Notes under the pieces: model-generated | The model's database searches: none | Seen by the model: the letters and a program-made list of their open reading frames with translations, nothing else | Told to the model about the DNA's origin: nothing | Source of the DNA: an uncultured cyanobacterium | GTDB taxonomy: Bacteria; Cyanobacteriota; Cyanobacteriia; PCC-6307; Cyanobiaceae | Direction: 5' to 3' | DNA length: 64,000 bases | Assembly: GCA_903871775.1 (NCBI GenBank) | Contig: CAIQIA010000002.1 | Coordinates: 62,001-126,000, forward strand | Shown: piece by piece, positions 1 through 7,990 of the stretch | How positions within the stretch are numbered: the first letter of the stretch is position 1 | Layout of the letters: every line of letters begins with the position of its first letter | Translations under genes and position numbers: made by a program

Positions 1-2213
1 CCCTTGCCCAGCAGCTGATGGGTGCCCACCACCACATCGATGGCCCCCTGCATCAGCCCCTCCAGAATCTCCCGCCGTTCGGCGGCGGTGCGGAAGCGGT
101 TGAGCAGGGCCACCTTCAGCGGATAGGGGGCAAAGCGTTCGCTGAGGGTGCGCCAGTGCTGCTGGGCGAGCACCGTCGTGGGGGCCAGCAGGGCGCACTG
201 GCGACCGGCGGTCACCGCCTTGAAGATCGCCCGGATGGCCACCTCGGTCTTGCCGAAGCCCACATCACCGCAGACCAGCCGGTCCATCGGCCGCGACGCC
301 TCCATGTCGCGCTTGACCTCCGCGATGGCCTTCACCTGGTCGGGGGTGGGGTCATAGGGGAACGAATCCTCCAGTTCCCCCTGCCAGGGCCCATCCGGGG
401 GAAAGGCGAATCCCGGTGATTCGTGCCGTTCGGCGTACAGCCGCACCAGGTCGAGGGCCACCTTGCGCACGGCCTTGCGGGCACGCTCCTTGGCCTTGGT
501 CCAGGCCGTGCCGCCCATGCGGTTCAGCTCGGGCGGGGTGTCGCTGCTGGCGCGGTAGCGGCCGAGGCTGCCCAGCTGGTCAGCGGCCACCCGCAGCAGG
601 CCATCGGCGTACTGCACCACCAGGTAGTCGCGGGCCTCACCGCCGAGGGCCAGCTTCTCGAGCCGCAGGAACCGGCCGATGCCGTGGTTGCGATGCACCA
701 CGAAGTCACCGGGTTGCAGGCGGTTGGGATCGACCGTGCGGCTGGCGGCCCGGCGGCGGCGGCGCACCCAGCCGCTGGCGGCCAGGCTCTGCTGGCCGAA
801 GAACTCCCGGTCGGTGATCAGCACCAGCTTCCAGGCCGGCAGGTGCAGCCCCTCGAGGTCACTGCTGCCCCGCACCTTCAGGGCCACGGGCGTCTCCTGC
901 TCCAGCAATCGCTCGATCGCCGGGAAGTCGTGGGGATTGGGCACGAAACGGCACACACCGTCGTGCTCCTCCAGCAGGGCCACGGCCCGCGACGGCTGGG
1001 CCGACAGCACCCACACCCGGGCCTTCTCCTGGCGATGGCCGCGGATCAGGGCCGCCAGCTTGCCGAACTGGTTCGGCAGGCTGGGCACGGGCCGGCAGGC
1101 CAGGTCGATGCTGTTCGGATGCCGGTCGGTCTCGGCCAGCTCCGCCAGGTCAAAGCCGGCAAAGGCCTCGGCTTCGGCCAGGGCCTCGGCGATGGGCCGG
1201 TGCAGGCTGGCGGGCAGCAGCGGCGCCTCGTCGCGCCGGTGCTGGTCGACATGGTCGAACCACTGCTGGCCGTGGGCCAGGCACTGGCGGCGCTCGTCGA
1301 CCACCACCAGGGTGTCGGGGGGCAGACAGTCGAGCAGGCTCGCCGGCCGCTCCCAGGCCAGCCCCATCAGCCGGCGCATGCCTTCGGGGGTGCCGCCCTC
1401 CAGCAGCTGATCCAGGGCGGCCGCACTGAGCAGGCTCTCCAGCCCTGCGGGCGGATCGTGGCGCAGGGCCTCCGCCACCAGGGGGGCATAGCTGGTGGGC
1501 GTGAGCCGCACCCGCTCGACCGCATCGAGGGAGCGCTGGCTGGCCGGGTCAAACTCCCGCAGCTTCTCCAGCTCCTCCCCGAAGAACTCGAGCCGCACGG
1601 GCAGTTCGGCGCTGACCGGAAACAGGTCGACGATGTCGCCCCGGCGGCTCCAGGTGCCCTCCTGCTCGATCGTGCTCACCCGTTCGTAGCCCAGGCGGCT
1701 GAGGGTGTCGGCGAGCTGCTCGAGGTCGATGGTGCTGCCGCGCTCGAGGCAGAGGCACTGGCGGGCCAGGGCCTGGGGCGGCGGCAGATGGGGCTGCAGG
1801 GCCCGTTCGGTGGCCACGATCGCTCCCCGCCAGGGGGCGCTGGCCGTCGCGCCGGCGACGCCGTCGAGCAGGTCAGCCAGCACCTGCAGCTGCCCCCAGA
1901 GAATCTCGCTGGTGGGATCAAACGCTTCGTAGGGCGAGCCTTCGCTGGTGGGGTAGAGCTGCGCCGACGGCCAGCCCATCAGCTCCAGCAGGGCGGTCCA
2001 GCGGCCGGCCTCTTCGAGGGTGGGCACCACCACCAGCAGCGGCGCCCCCTGGCGGCGGGCGAGGGCGGTGGCCAGCAGGGCCCGCCCCCCCCGCGGTGCC
2101 CCCTGCAGCCGCAGGCGATCGGGCCGGCGGCTGCGGTCCAGCACCTCGCCCGTGAGGGGCACCTGCTCCAGCTGGCGCACCACGGCGGAGAGGGGCATGG
2201 GAGCGAAGGGCAT
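1..2213 (-). CDS. mfd: Transcription-repair coupling factor Mfd (partial, C-terminus beyond window)
   Basis: Mfd displaces RNA polymerase stalled at DNA lesions and recruits UvrA. About 737 N-terminal residues are visible; the 3' end lies beyond base 1. The UvrB-like N-terminal module runs over roughly residues 1-300. The start of the RNA-polymerase-interacting domain is near residue 500 (GDFVVHRNHGIGRF), and the translocase Walker A motif GDVGFGKTEVA is near residue 648, followed by LLAPTTVLAQQHW. The DEEQ box falls outside the window. Start chosen at ATG 2213; an in-frame ATG five codons later (2198) is equally possible. The gene is divergent from the small secreted-protein gene at 2291. 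Large ORFs on the opposite strand here are high-GC shadows. Confidence 0.95.
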   Translation of the reverse strand, partial: MPFAPMPLSAVVRQLEQVPLTGEVLDRSRRPDRLRLQGAPRGGRALLATALARRQGAPLLVVVPTLEEAGRWTALLELMGWPSAQLYPTSEGSPYEAFDPTSEILWGQLQVLADLLDGVAGATASAPWRGAIVATERALQPHLPPPQALARQCLCLERGSTIDLEQLADTLSRLGYERVSTIEQEGTWSRRGDIVDLFPVSAELPVRLEFFGEELEKLREFDPASQRSLDAVERVRLTPTSYAPLVAEALRHDPPAGLESLLSAAALDQLLEGGTPEGMRRLMGLAWERPASLLDCLPPDTLVVVDERRQCLAHGQQWFDHVDQHRRDEAPLLPASLHRPIAEALAEAEAFAGFDLAELAETDRHPNSIDLACRPVPSLPNQFGKLAALIRGHRQEKARVWVLSAQPSRAVALLEEHDGVCRFVPNPHDFPAIERLLEQETPVALKVRGSSDLEGLHLPAWKLVLITDREFFGQQSLAASGWVRRRRRAASRTVDPNRLQPGDFVVHRNHGIGRFLRLEKLALGGEARDYLVVQYADGLLRVAADQLGSLGRYRASSDTPPELNRMGGTAWTKAKERARKAVRKVALDLVRLYAERHESPGFAFPPDGPWQGELEDSFPYDPTPDQVKAIAEVKRDMEASRPMDRLVCGDVGFGKTEVAIRAIFKAVTAGRQCALLAPTTVLAQQHWRTLSERFAPYPLKVALLNRFRTAAERREILEGLMQGAIDVVVGTHQLLGK

Positions 2214-2290
2214 CGACCGCCGATCCTCGCAACCGCAGGGCCACCCCTGCGAGGGACGACAGACTGGGGCAAGCCCCACCCCTCCGATCG

Positions 2291-3007
2291 ATGCTGCGCC
2301 CCCTGGTCGGGCTGGTTGTGCTGCTGGCCCTCGGCGCCCTCGGCAGCACACCCCTGCGGGGGGCCCACGATGACGAGCGCCCCCTGGCGGCGGCAGAGGA
2401 CGCTGACCTGTGGCAGCGGCTCCACCGCGGCGATGCCCTCTGGCGGCCCCGGGTCGAGGTGAGAGGTGATGGGCGCCGGGTCTACCGGCTGCGGCGCCTG
2501 GCCGGCGATCCACCCCTCGACCTGGCGGCGATTCAGGCCCTGGAGCGGGCCCCCGATCCCTTCGCCGCCGACCGGCAGCAGGTGCGCGAGCTGATCGAGA
2601 CCCTGCGCCACCACGGCGTGCTGCTGCGGCTGGGCCCCCCGCGGCGCAGGGGCGCCCTGGCGGAATGGGAACCGCGGGCCCGGGTGCTGCGCTTGCGCCC
2701 CGACGCCCTCGACCAGGGCCATCGGGGCCTGGCCCGGATCCTCAACCACGAGGCCATCCACGTGGCCCAGAGCTGCGCCGCCGGTGGCCTGAACCGGTCA
2801 CCGCAGCTGCTGGGCCTCCCCCGCGCCCTGCCCGCCGACCTCGAGCCGGTGCTGGCCTCCGACACCTATGCCCTGCTGGACGATGGGGCCCGGGAACTGG
2901 AACGGGAAGCCTTCGCCGGTCAGGGCACCGCGGGGCTGGGGGTGCAGCTCATCCGCCGCCACTGCCCGCCGCCGGCAGGGGCAGTTCCCCCTCGAGCCGC
3001 TGGTTGA
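2291..3007 (+). CDS. Secreted protein of unknown function with an HExxH motif
   Basis: Not recognised as a named family. The 238-residue product opens with a hydrophobic stretch (about residues 3-24) that looks like a signal peptide or membrane anchor. It carries NHEAIHVAQ at residues 152-160, an HExxH arrangement, and ELEREAFAGQ at 202-211 could supply a third (glutamate) ligand. That pattern suggests a zinc-dependent hydrolase fold, but no known peptidase family was recognised, so the function is inference. Its last 59 bases overlap the convergent gene ending at 2949. It could instead be a picocyanobacterial envelope protein in which HExxH occurs by chance. Confidence 0.7.
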   Translation: MLRPLVGLVVLLALGALGSTPLRGAHDDERPLAAAEDADLWQRLHRGDALWRPRVEVRGDGRRVYRLRRLAGDPPLDLAAIQALERAPDPFAADRQQVRELIETLRHHGVLLRLGPPRRRGALAEWEPRARVLRLRPDALDQGHRGLARILNHEAIHVAQSCAAGGLNRSPQLLGLPRALPADLEPVLASDTYALLDDGARELEREAFAGQGTAGLGVQLIRRHCPPPAGAVPPRAAG

Positions 3008-3692
3008 AGCGCTGCAGGTCGGTGTCACTGAGCTGCTGGCGGCTGCTGACGCCGAACTCGGCCTCCAGCAGCCGGCGGCCTTCGGCCGCACCCCAGCCCA
3101 GCTGCTGCAACAGCGCCTCCCCCTGCTGCAGCAGCTGCGGGCGCCGCAGGGGCAGGGGGGCGGTGAGCGGATCGGCCCCCGGCTCCAGCCGCCGCAGGGC
3201 CACGAGCCAGGCCACCAGGTCGCCGAACTGCACCAGCCGGTCGCGGCTGGGGTGACCGAAGGCCCGCTCCAGGTACAACCCGCTGCGGTCGCGGTCCCAG
3301 CCCAGACGGTCCAGCTCCCGATCCGCCGCCTGCAGCTCATCGCTCCAGTCGTCGGGTTCGCCCTGGTCGACCGGATCGGCTGGGTCGGTGGCGGCCGGGT
3401 CGGGGCTCGGGGGTGGCGCCTCGGGGGTGGGGGTCACCGTCCGGGGGGCTGGGGCTGCTGCTGGTGCTGCTGCTGGTGTGGGCGCTGGCGCGGGGGTGCG
3501 CTGGGCCAGCCGCTGCCGGGCCCGGTCCTCGGCCGCCTCGGCGGTGTCGGCCTGCCCCAGGGCACTGCAGCAGCGGCCGCCCACCAGGCGGTTGACCCGC
3601 ACCACCATCCGGCCCGGCTCGGCCAGCAGCAGTTCCACCTCGGGGAGGGGGCCGCCGGCGGGCGGGACGGAAGCCAGGTGGGGATCGTTCAT
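2949..3692 (-). CDS. Conserved hypothetical protein with Pro/Ala-rich linker
   Basis: A 247-residue protein with no family recognised. A compact N-terminal part (1-65) contains GRMVVRVNRLVGGRCCSALG. Residues about 66-115 are a low-complexity Ala/Pro/Thr linker. The C-terminal part (about 120-235) is predicted mostly helical and rich in Leu/Gln/Arg. No signal peptide or membrane segment is apparent. It is divergent from the terC-like gene (68 bases apart) and convergent with, and overlapping, the secreted HExxH gene. Coding is supported by the structured N- and C-terminal blocks on either side of the linker and by tight packing with neighbours. Confidence 0.7.
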   Translation of the reverse strand: MNDPHLASVPPAGGPLPEVELLLAEPGRMVVRVNRLVGGRCCSALGQADTAEAAEDRARQRLAQRTPAPAPTPAAAPAAAPAPRTVTPTPEAPPPSPDPAATDPADPVDQGEPDDWSDELQAADRELDRLGWDRDRSGLYLERAFGHPSRDRLVQFGDLVAWLVALRRLEPGADPLTAPLPLRRPQLLQQGEALLQQLGWGAAEGRRLLEAEFGVSSRQQLSDTDLQRFNQRLEGELPLPAAGSGGG

Positions 3693-3759
3693 CTTTCTAT
3701 GCTGCCCAACAACCCGGCCCGCCCTGCGCCCTCCCGCCGGACGCCCCTTGCGCCCCCGC

Positions 3760-4536
3760 GTGGAAGCCTCGTCCCTGCCGTCGTTGTCGCCCTGGCTGCA
3801 GGCCGCCGATCAGTGGCAGGAGGTGCTGGTGCTGCTGCCGGTGCTGGTGGGCCTTGAACTGGTGCTGTCGGCCGACAACGCCATTGCCCTGGCCGCCATC
3901 GCCCGGCGGCTGCCGGACGCCGAGGAGCAACGGCAGGCCCTCAACCTGGGGCTGCTGTTCGCCCTGGTGTTCCGGATCGGCCTGATCGTGGCCGCCCGCT
4001 GGGTGCTGGCCTTCCCGCCCCTGCTGGCGGCCGGTGCCCTCTACCTGCTCTGGCTGTGCGGCAGCCATTTCTTCGGGGGCAACAGCAGCGAGGGCAACAG
4101 CAACGAGGGCAACGGCCCCGGGGGAGACGACGGCAGCGAAGGTGGCCATGGCCGGCCGGCGACCCGGGGCCTGGCCGCCACCGCCCTCACCCTGGCTCTG
4201 GCCGATCTGGCCTTCTCCCTCGACAGCGTCGCCGCCGCCGTGGCGGTCAGCGACCGGCTGGCCCTGGTGATCACCGGTGGGGTGGTGGGGGTGCTGGCCC
4301 TGCGGCTCAGTTCGGGCTGGGTGTTGCGGCAGCTGGAGCGTTACCCACGGCTGGAATCGGCCGGGTATGCCGCCGTTGGCCTGGTGGGGCTGCAGCTGCT
4401 GCTGCGGCTCGTGCTGCCCGCCGTTGACGTGCCCGAGTGGCTGCTGCTGGCGGCCGTGGTGCTGCTGGTGGCCTGGAGCCTGCAGGGGGGACCGTTGCAG
4501 CCAGACCTCGGCCCGGCCCAGGAGCCGCCGGAATGA
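3760..4536 (+). CDS. TerC-family integral membrane protein
   Basis: TerC/YkoY-type membrane protein of about 258 residues; family members are linked to metal (often Mn) efflux and tellurite resistance. The two family hallmarks are both present: ELVLSADNAIALAAI near the N-terminus and DLAFSLDSVAAAVAVS in the second half, each placing acidic residues in a membrane helix. About seven hydrophobic segments are visible. A hydrophilic Gly/Asn/Ser/Asp-rich stretch (encoded at about 4076-4150) separates the two halves. There is no ATG at the 5' end: GTG 3760 is used here and TTG 3748 is possible. Its stop overlaps the next gene's ATG (ATGA), indicating translational coupling. Confidence 0.85.
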   Translation: MEASSLPSLSPWLQAADQWQEVLVLLPVLVGLELVLSADNAIALAAIARRLPDAEEQRQALNLGLLFALVFRIGLIVAARWVLAFPPLLAAGALYLLWLCGSHFFGGNSSEGNSNEGNGPGGDDGSEGGHGRPATRGLAATALTLALADLAFSLDSVAAAVAVSDRLALVITGGVVGVLALRLSSGWVLRQLERYPRLESAGYAAVGLVGLQLLLRLVLPAVDVPEWLLLAAVVLLVAWSLQGGPLQPDLGPAQEPPE

Positions 4537-4892
4537 CCAGCGGCGACGGCGAGCAGCTGGTGGAGGTCGAGCAGGCGGGCAGCGGCCGGCTGCTCCATCG
4601 TCTGCTGCTGGCCGAGGTGCCCCAGCCGGGGCGCTGGCTCGAGCTCGAGGGCACCAGCTATCTGGTGCTGCAGCGGCGCCATCGCTACCGGCTGGTGCAG
4701 GGCCGCTACCGCCTGGCGCGGGTGGTGCTGCAGGTGAAGGCCCAGCGGCAGCCCGACGACGCCCGCTGGTGGCGCGACCGCTGGGTGATCGGCGATCCGT
4801 CCTGCGCCTTCAATGCCCTCTCGCCGCTGCTGCGCTGCGCCGTGCTGCCCGAGGGGCCGTGCAGCGGCTGTGGCCACCACAGGCTGCGCTGA
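4533..4892 (+). CDS. DUF6464-type cyanobacterial protein
   Basis: A 119-residue protein with the features remembered for the cyanobacterial DUF6464 family: VPQPGRWLELEGTSYLVLQRR and RHRYRLVQGRYRLARVVLQV, then WVIGDPSCAFNALSPLLRCA and a final Cys cluster (GPCSGCGHH). The Cys/His pairs at the C-terminus could bind a metal. Function is unknown. The start ATG overlaps the stop of the terC-like gene by four bases, so the two are probably co-expressed. Family assignment is from memory of the motif pattern. Confidence 0.75.
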   Translation: MTSGDGEQLVEVEQAGSGRLLHRLLLAEVPQPGRWLELEGTSYLVLQRRHRYRLVQGRYRLARVVLQVKAQRQPDDARWWRDRWVIGDPSCAFNALSPLLRCAVLPEGPCSGCGHHRLR

Positions 4893-4922
4893 GCTGATCG
4901 ATCCGTTCCCGGCCGCCCCCGC

Positions 4923-6719
4923 TCAGCCCTGCCAGCGCTGCAGGGCCGCCGCCAGAGCCCCGGCCTCGACCCCAGGGACGATGATCTGCTGCTGGTTGAA
5001 GGGCAGCTCCACGCGGCTGCCGCCGCTGCCGAGGCTCACCACCCGGGCCTCGTTTCCCTGCTGCCAGAAGCCCGTGAGATCGAGCCGGTCCTGGCTGGGG
5101 TCAAAGTTCCGGATCTCGAGCTGACGGCCCCAGGCATACGAGAGCGCAAAGGTCTCGCTGACCCCGGCGGTGGCGGTCAGCAGCCGGTCGCCGGCGTTGA
5201 CCGTGATGCGCTGGGCGGCAGTGAGCAGCGGATCACCGCCAGGGCTGGTCCCGTTCAGCAGCGGATCACTGCCGTAATCCCCCCAGGCCGCACTGAACGC
5301 CCCTGGAGCGATGCCGGACAGTCCCGCATGGGTGTTGGCCAGCTGGCCGGTGGGTCCGGGGGCATCCCGGTTGAGCGACCACATCGAGAGCATGCCCAGA
5401 CCCTTCTCGCGGGCGAAGGCCTCCACCAGCGCCGCATCCTCGAGGCGGAACACCTCGCTGGGAATGTCGTTCACCCCCAGCATCGGCGTGAGGCCCATCT
5501 GGTTCCAGCCGAAGCTGCGACCGGCTGCCGCGAACAGGGGCTGCAACTGGCCGTAGGTGCTGACGGCAGCGTCGATGGCGTAGGCGCCCATGGTCTTGAG
5601 GGCCGGCGGCGCGGCGCTGTCGCCGTAGTCCATGGCCATCACGTTGACCCCATCAACGCTGACCCCCGCCCCGATGGCCAGCCGGATGGCGTTGACACCG
5701 CTGGCGGTGAGCCCCTGGGGCAACACGGGGAGGGTGAACCACACCCCCAGCCCAGGACGGCTGGCCTGCAGGAGGGCGATGGCCTGCATCTGCAGCCGCA
5801 GGGTGGCCGTGTCTTCGATGGCCGCTCCTTCGATGTCGAAGTCCAGCTTGCGCAGGGCGAGGGTGTCGACGGCGCTGCCATAGGCCTGGGCCAGGGCCGC
5901 AGCCCCCTGGCCCCGTCGCCGGTAGACCGTCGCCAGGCTCTCACCCGCGGCGCCACCGAGCGACACCATCACATCACCACCGGCGGCCCGCAGATCGGCG
6001 ATCTCCCGGCGGATGGCCACCGCCTGGGGATGGCTGCTGTCGAGCCGCAGGGCATCGAGGCCCGCCCAGGCCAGCACCCCCGTCGGACTGGCCTGCAGGA
6101 AGCCGAGGGTCAGCAGCCCCACCCCATGACGACGGGCGAGGCCGTCGAGATCGGTCACGGGGTAGAGCCCCATGTCGACATACGGCGCGAAGAACTGCTC
6201 CCCCCACAGGTCGCGGCCGGGAGGGGGTGTCGGGGTCGGTCCAGGTGTGGGAGTCGGTGCGGGGGGCGGGGGAGTGGGTGGGGTGGGTGGGGTGGGTGGA
6301 GTTGGGGTGGGGAGTGGAAGTGGAGTGGGTGTGGGTGTTGGAAGTGGAGTAGGTGGTGTTGGTGTTGGCGCGGGGGGGGGCGGTCCGTCGGTGATCAGGG
6401 CCTCGCTGACGGCGCCGGCGCTGGCGGTTCCGGTCGGGGTGCGGGCGTTGAAGTGGAGCTCAAGGCTCTGGCCAGGCCGCAGGCTGCCGTTCCAGGTGGT
6501 GTTGCGCAGGGTCACCGTGCTGGTGCCATCGCCGTTGGCCACGACATCGGCCAGCATTGACCAGGCCTGGAGGCCGCTCAGGCGGGTGCGGAAGCGGAGG
6601 CTCCAGCCCCGCAGCACCTGGCTGCCGGTGTTGGTGATCGTCAGGCGACCGCTGAGGCCGCCCCAGTAGAGGCTGCCTCCGACGCTGATGGCCAGGGGGT
6701 CCGTGGTGCTGAAGGCCAT
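4923..6719 (-). CDS. Chitinase-like protein: CBM2-like domain, Pro/Thr linker, GH18-like domain, C-terminal extension
   Basis: A 598-residue modular protein. Residues 1-112 resemble a family 2 carbohydrate-binding module (LTITNTGSQVLRGWSLRF, TWNGSLRPGQSLELHFNA). Residues about 113-168 are an almost pure Pro/Thr linker. The GH18 core follows, with an SxGG-type motif (MVSLGGAAG, near 251), a DxDxE-type catalytic motif (LDFDIEG, near 293; the Glu is the expected proton donor) and MAMDYG near 363. The last 120 residues contain a block resembling the ends of type I secretion substrates (LEIRNFDPSQDRLDLTGFW). No N-terminal signal peptide is visible. It likely acts on chitin or a related glycan outside the cell; substrate and export route are inference. 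Confidence 0.85.
   Translation of the reverse strand: MAFSTTDPLAISVGGSLYWGGLSGRLTITNTGSQVLRGWSLRFRTRLSGLQAWSMLADVVANGDGTSTVTLRNTTWNGSLRPGQSLELHFNARTPTGTASAGAVSEALITDGPPPPAPTPTPPTPLPTPTPTPLPLPTPTPPTPPTPPTPPPPAPTPTPGPTPTPPPGRDLWGEQFFAPYVDMGLYPVTDLDGLARRHGVGLLTLGFLQASPTGVLAWAGLDALRLDSSHPQAVAIRREIADLRAAGGDVMVSLGGAAGESLATVYRRRGQGAAALAQAYGSAVDTLALRKLDFDIEGAAIEDTATLRLQMQAIALLQASRPGLGVWFTLPVLPQGLTASGVNAIRLAIGAGVSVDGVNVMAMDYGDSAAPPALKTMGAYAIDAAVSTYGQLQPLFAAAGRSFGWNQMGLTPMLGVNDIPSEVFRLEDAALVEAFAREKGLGMLSMWSLNRDAPGPTGQLANTHAGLSGIAPGAFSAAWGDYGSDPLLNGTSPGGDPLLTAAQRITVNAGDRLLTATAGVSETFALSYAWGRQLEIRNFDPSQDRLDLTGFWQQGNEARVVSLGSGGSRVELPFNQQQIIVPGVEAGALAAALQRWQG
6228..6383. repeat. Low-complexity tandem repeat encoding the Pro/Thr linker
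   Basis: On the plus strand this is a run of irregular GT/GG-rich units (variants of ggagtgggt and gggtggggt). On the minus strand it encodes the PPTP/PTPTP linker of the chitinase-like protein. Such tracts change length by replication slippage, so linker length may differ between strains. A long plus-strand open frame here is an artefact of the repeat. Confidence 0.8.
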
Positions 6720-6866
6720 CGATGCCGACCGGAGGGAACTGTCTCAGTGTTCCCGACCGCCACCGTTTCCCCCATCCGTCGATTGCAGGGTTTCCGCAGG
6801 CAAAAAGAGTGCAGGCCTCCACTCCCACCGTCGCCCCTAGCCTGAGGACACCTCTGCCCAGGCCCG

Positions 6867-7043
6867 ATGACCGCAGGAAGCGAGCTGGGCCTGCTGCACT
6901 GCCCCATCTGCATGGCCCTGGCGGTGGTCAGCAGCCTGCAGGGACTGGCTATGACCCTGGCCGTCGCCGGGCTGCTGTTGCCCCGTCAGCCCAGCTGCTG
7001 GCGCAGCGCCTCGCCCTCCACCGCCGCCTTGCCCTCGAGCTGA
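6867..7043 (+). CDS. Possible 58-residue membrane peptide
   Basis: A short frame with ATG at 6867, a CPIC motif near residue 12 and a hydrophobic stretch over about residues 16-38. A TAGCCT sequence near 6837 could be a -10 element about 25 bases upstream. Its last 58 bases overlap the 3' end of fmt on the other strand, which weakens the case because that part is constrained by fmt. No family recognised; reported as tentative. Confidence 0.3.
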   Translation: MTAGSELGLLHCPICMALAVVSSLQGLAMTLAVAGLLLPRQPSCWRSASPSTAALPSS

Positions 7044-7990
7044 GCCCGCCGCAGCAGCAAAGGACACCCGCCCGTGGCCAGCACCAGCCCCATCCCCTTC
7101 ACCGCCTCCAGCACGGTGCCGGGCTCCGCCCGCCGCCACGACCGCCGGCTCAGCTCCGCCGCCTCCGGCGAGAGCCCATCGGCCAGCCGTTCCACCAGGG
7201 GTTCGGTGGCCAGCAGCTTCAGCCGTCGCTCGCCCCAGCGGGTCTGGGCGTCGGGATAGAGGCCCATCACCTGCCGGTGAATCTCCAGGGCCGTGCGGTT
7301 CCAGTCGATCTCCCGGTCGTCCTTGGTCAGCAGCCGGGCGAGGGTCACCCCCTCGCTGGCCTGGGGTTGCACCTGCAGCCGGGCCAGCCGCTCCTGCTCC
7401 GGTCCCGGGCCGGCGGCGGCGATGCGGGGCAGGGCCTCAAGCATCAGGGTCGCCGTCAGCGACGCCAGCCGGGTGGCCAGCTCAGCGGCGTTCTCACACA
7501 GGCCGATGGCCAGCGACCGTTCCAGCAGCACGGGACCCGTGTCGAGCCCCGCCTCCATCGCCATGATCCCCACACCGGTGCTGGTGTCCCCCGACAGCAG
7601 GGCCCACTGGATGGGCGCGGCCCCCCGCCAGCGGGGCAGCAGCGACCCATGGCCGTTCCAGCTGCCGTAGGGCGGCTGGACCAGCACCTCGGGCGGCAAC
7701 AACTGACCGAAGGCCACCACAACCGAGATCTCGGCGCCGAGGTCGGCGAGCTGCCGCTGGGTGTCGGGCTCGCGGCGGATGCGCTGCGGGGTGACCACGG
7801 GGATGGCCCGGCCCCGGGCGGCGGCGATCTCCAGCGTGCGGGCCTTCACCGGTGAAGGCACCAGGGCGCCCCCGCGCCCCCGGCGGCGGTCAGGCTGGGT
7901 CACCACCCCCACCAGCTCATGGCCGGCGCCAGCGAGGGCCTCCAGGGTGGGCACGGCATAGGCCGGCGTGCCCCAGAACAGGATCCGCAC
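6986..7990 (-). CDS. fmt: Methionyl-tRNA formyltransferase
   Basis: Transfers a formyl group from 10-formyl-tetrahydrofolate to Met-tRNA(fMet) for translation initiation. The product has 334 residues, a normal length. The N-terminus RILFWGTPAYAVPTLEAL is family-typical, the folate/catalytic segment is NGHGSLLPRWRGAAPIQW, and DTGPVLLE follows. Start set at GTG 7990, directly before RILFWGTP; ATGs further upstream lie inside the preceding gene. The pmbA stop and this GTG share one base (TAGTG), so translation is probably coupled to the tldD-pmbA unit. Confidence 0.95.
   Translation of the reverse strand: MRILFWGTPAYAVPTLEALAGAGHELVGVVTQPDRRRGRGGALVPSPVKARTLEIAAARGRAIPVVTPQRIRREPDTQRQLADLGAEISVVVAFGQLLPPEVLVQPPYGSWNGHGSLLPRWRGAAPIQWALLSGDTSTGVGIMAMEAGLDTGPVLLERSLAIGLCENAAELATRLASLTATLMLEALPRIAAAGPGPEQERLARLQVQPQASEGVTLARLLTKDDREIDWNRTALEIHRQVMGLYPDAQTRWGERRLKLLATEPLVERLADGLSPEAAELSRRSWRRAEPGTVLEAVKGMGLVLATGGCPLLLRRAQLEGKAAVEGEALRQQLG

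Noticed and set aside
423-2462. 679-residue open frame antisense to mfd
   Set aside because: Gln/Gly/Ala/His-rich translation without domain likeness; it mirrors mfd codon bias in high-GC DNA. The mfd motifs on the minus strand are decisive.
6228-6383. Possible CRISPR or satellite array
   Set aside because: Units are irregular, without spacers, and encode a Pro/Thr linker in the chitinase-like protein.
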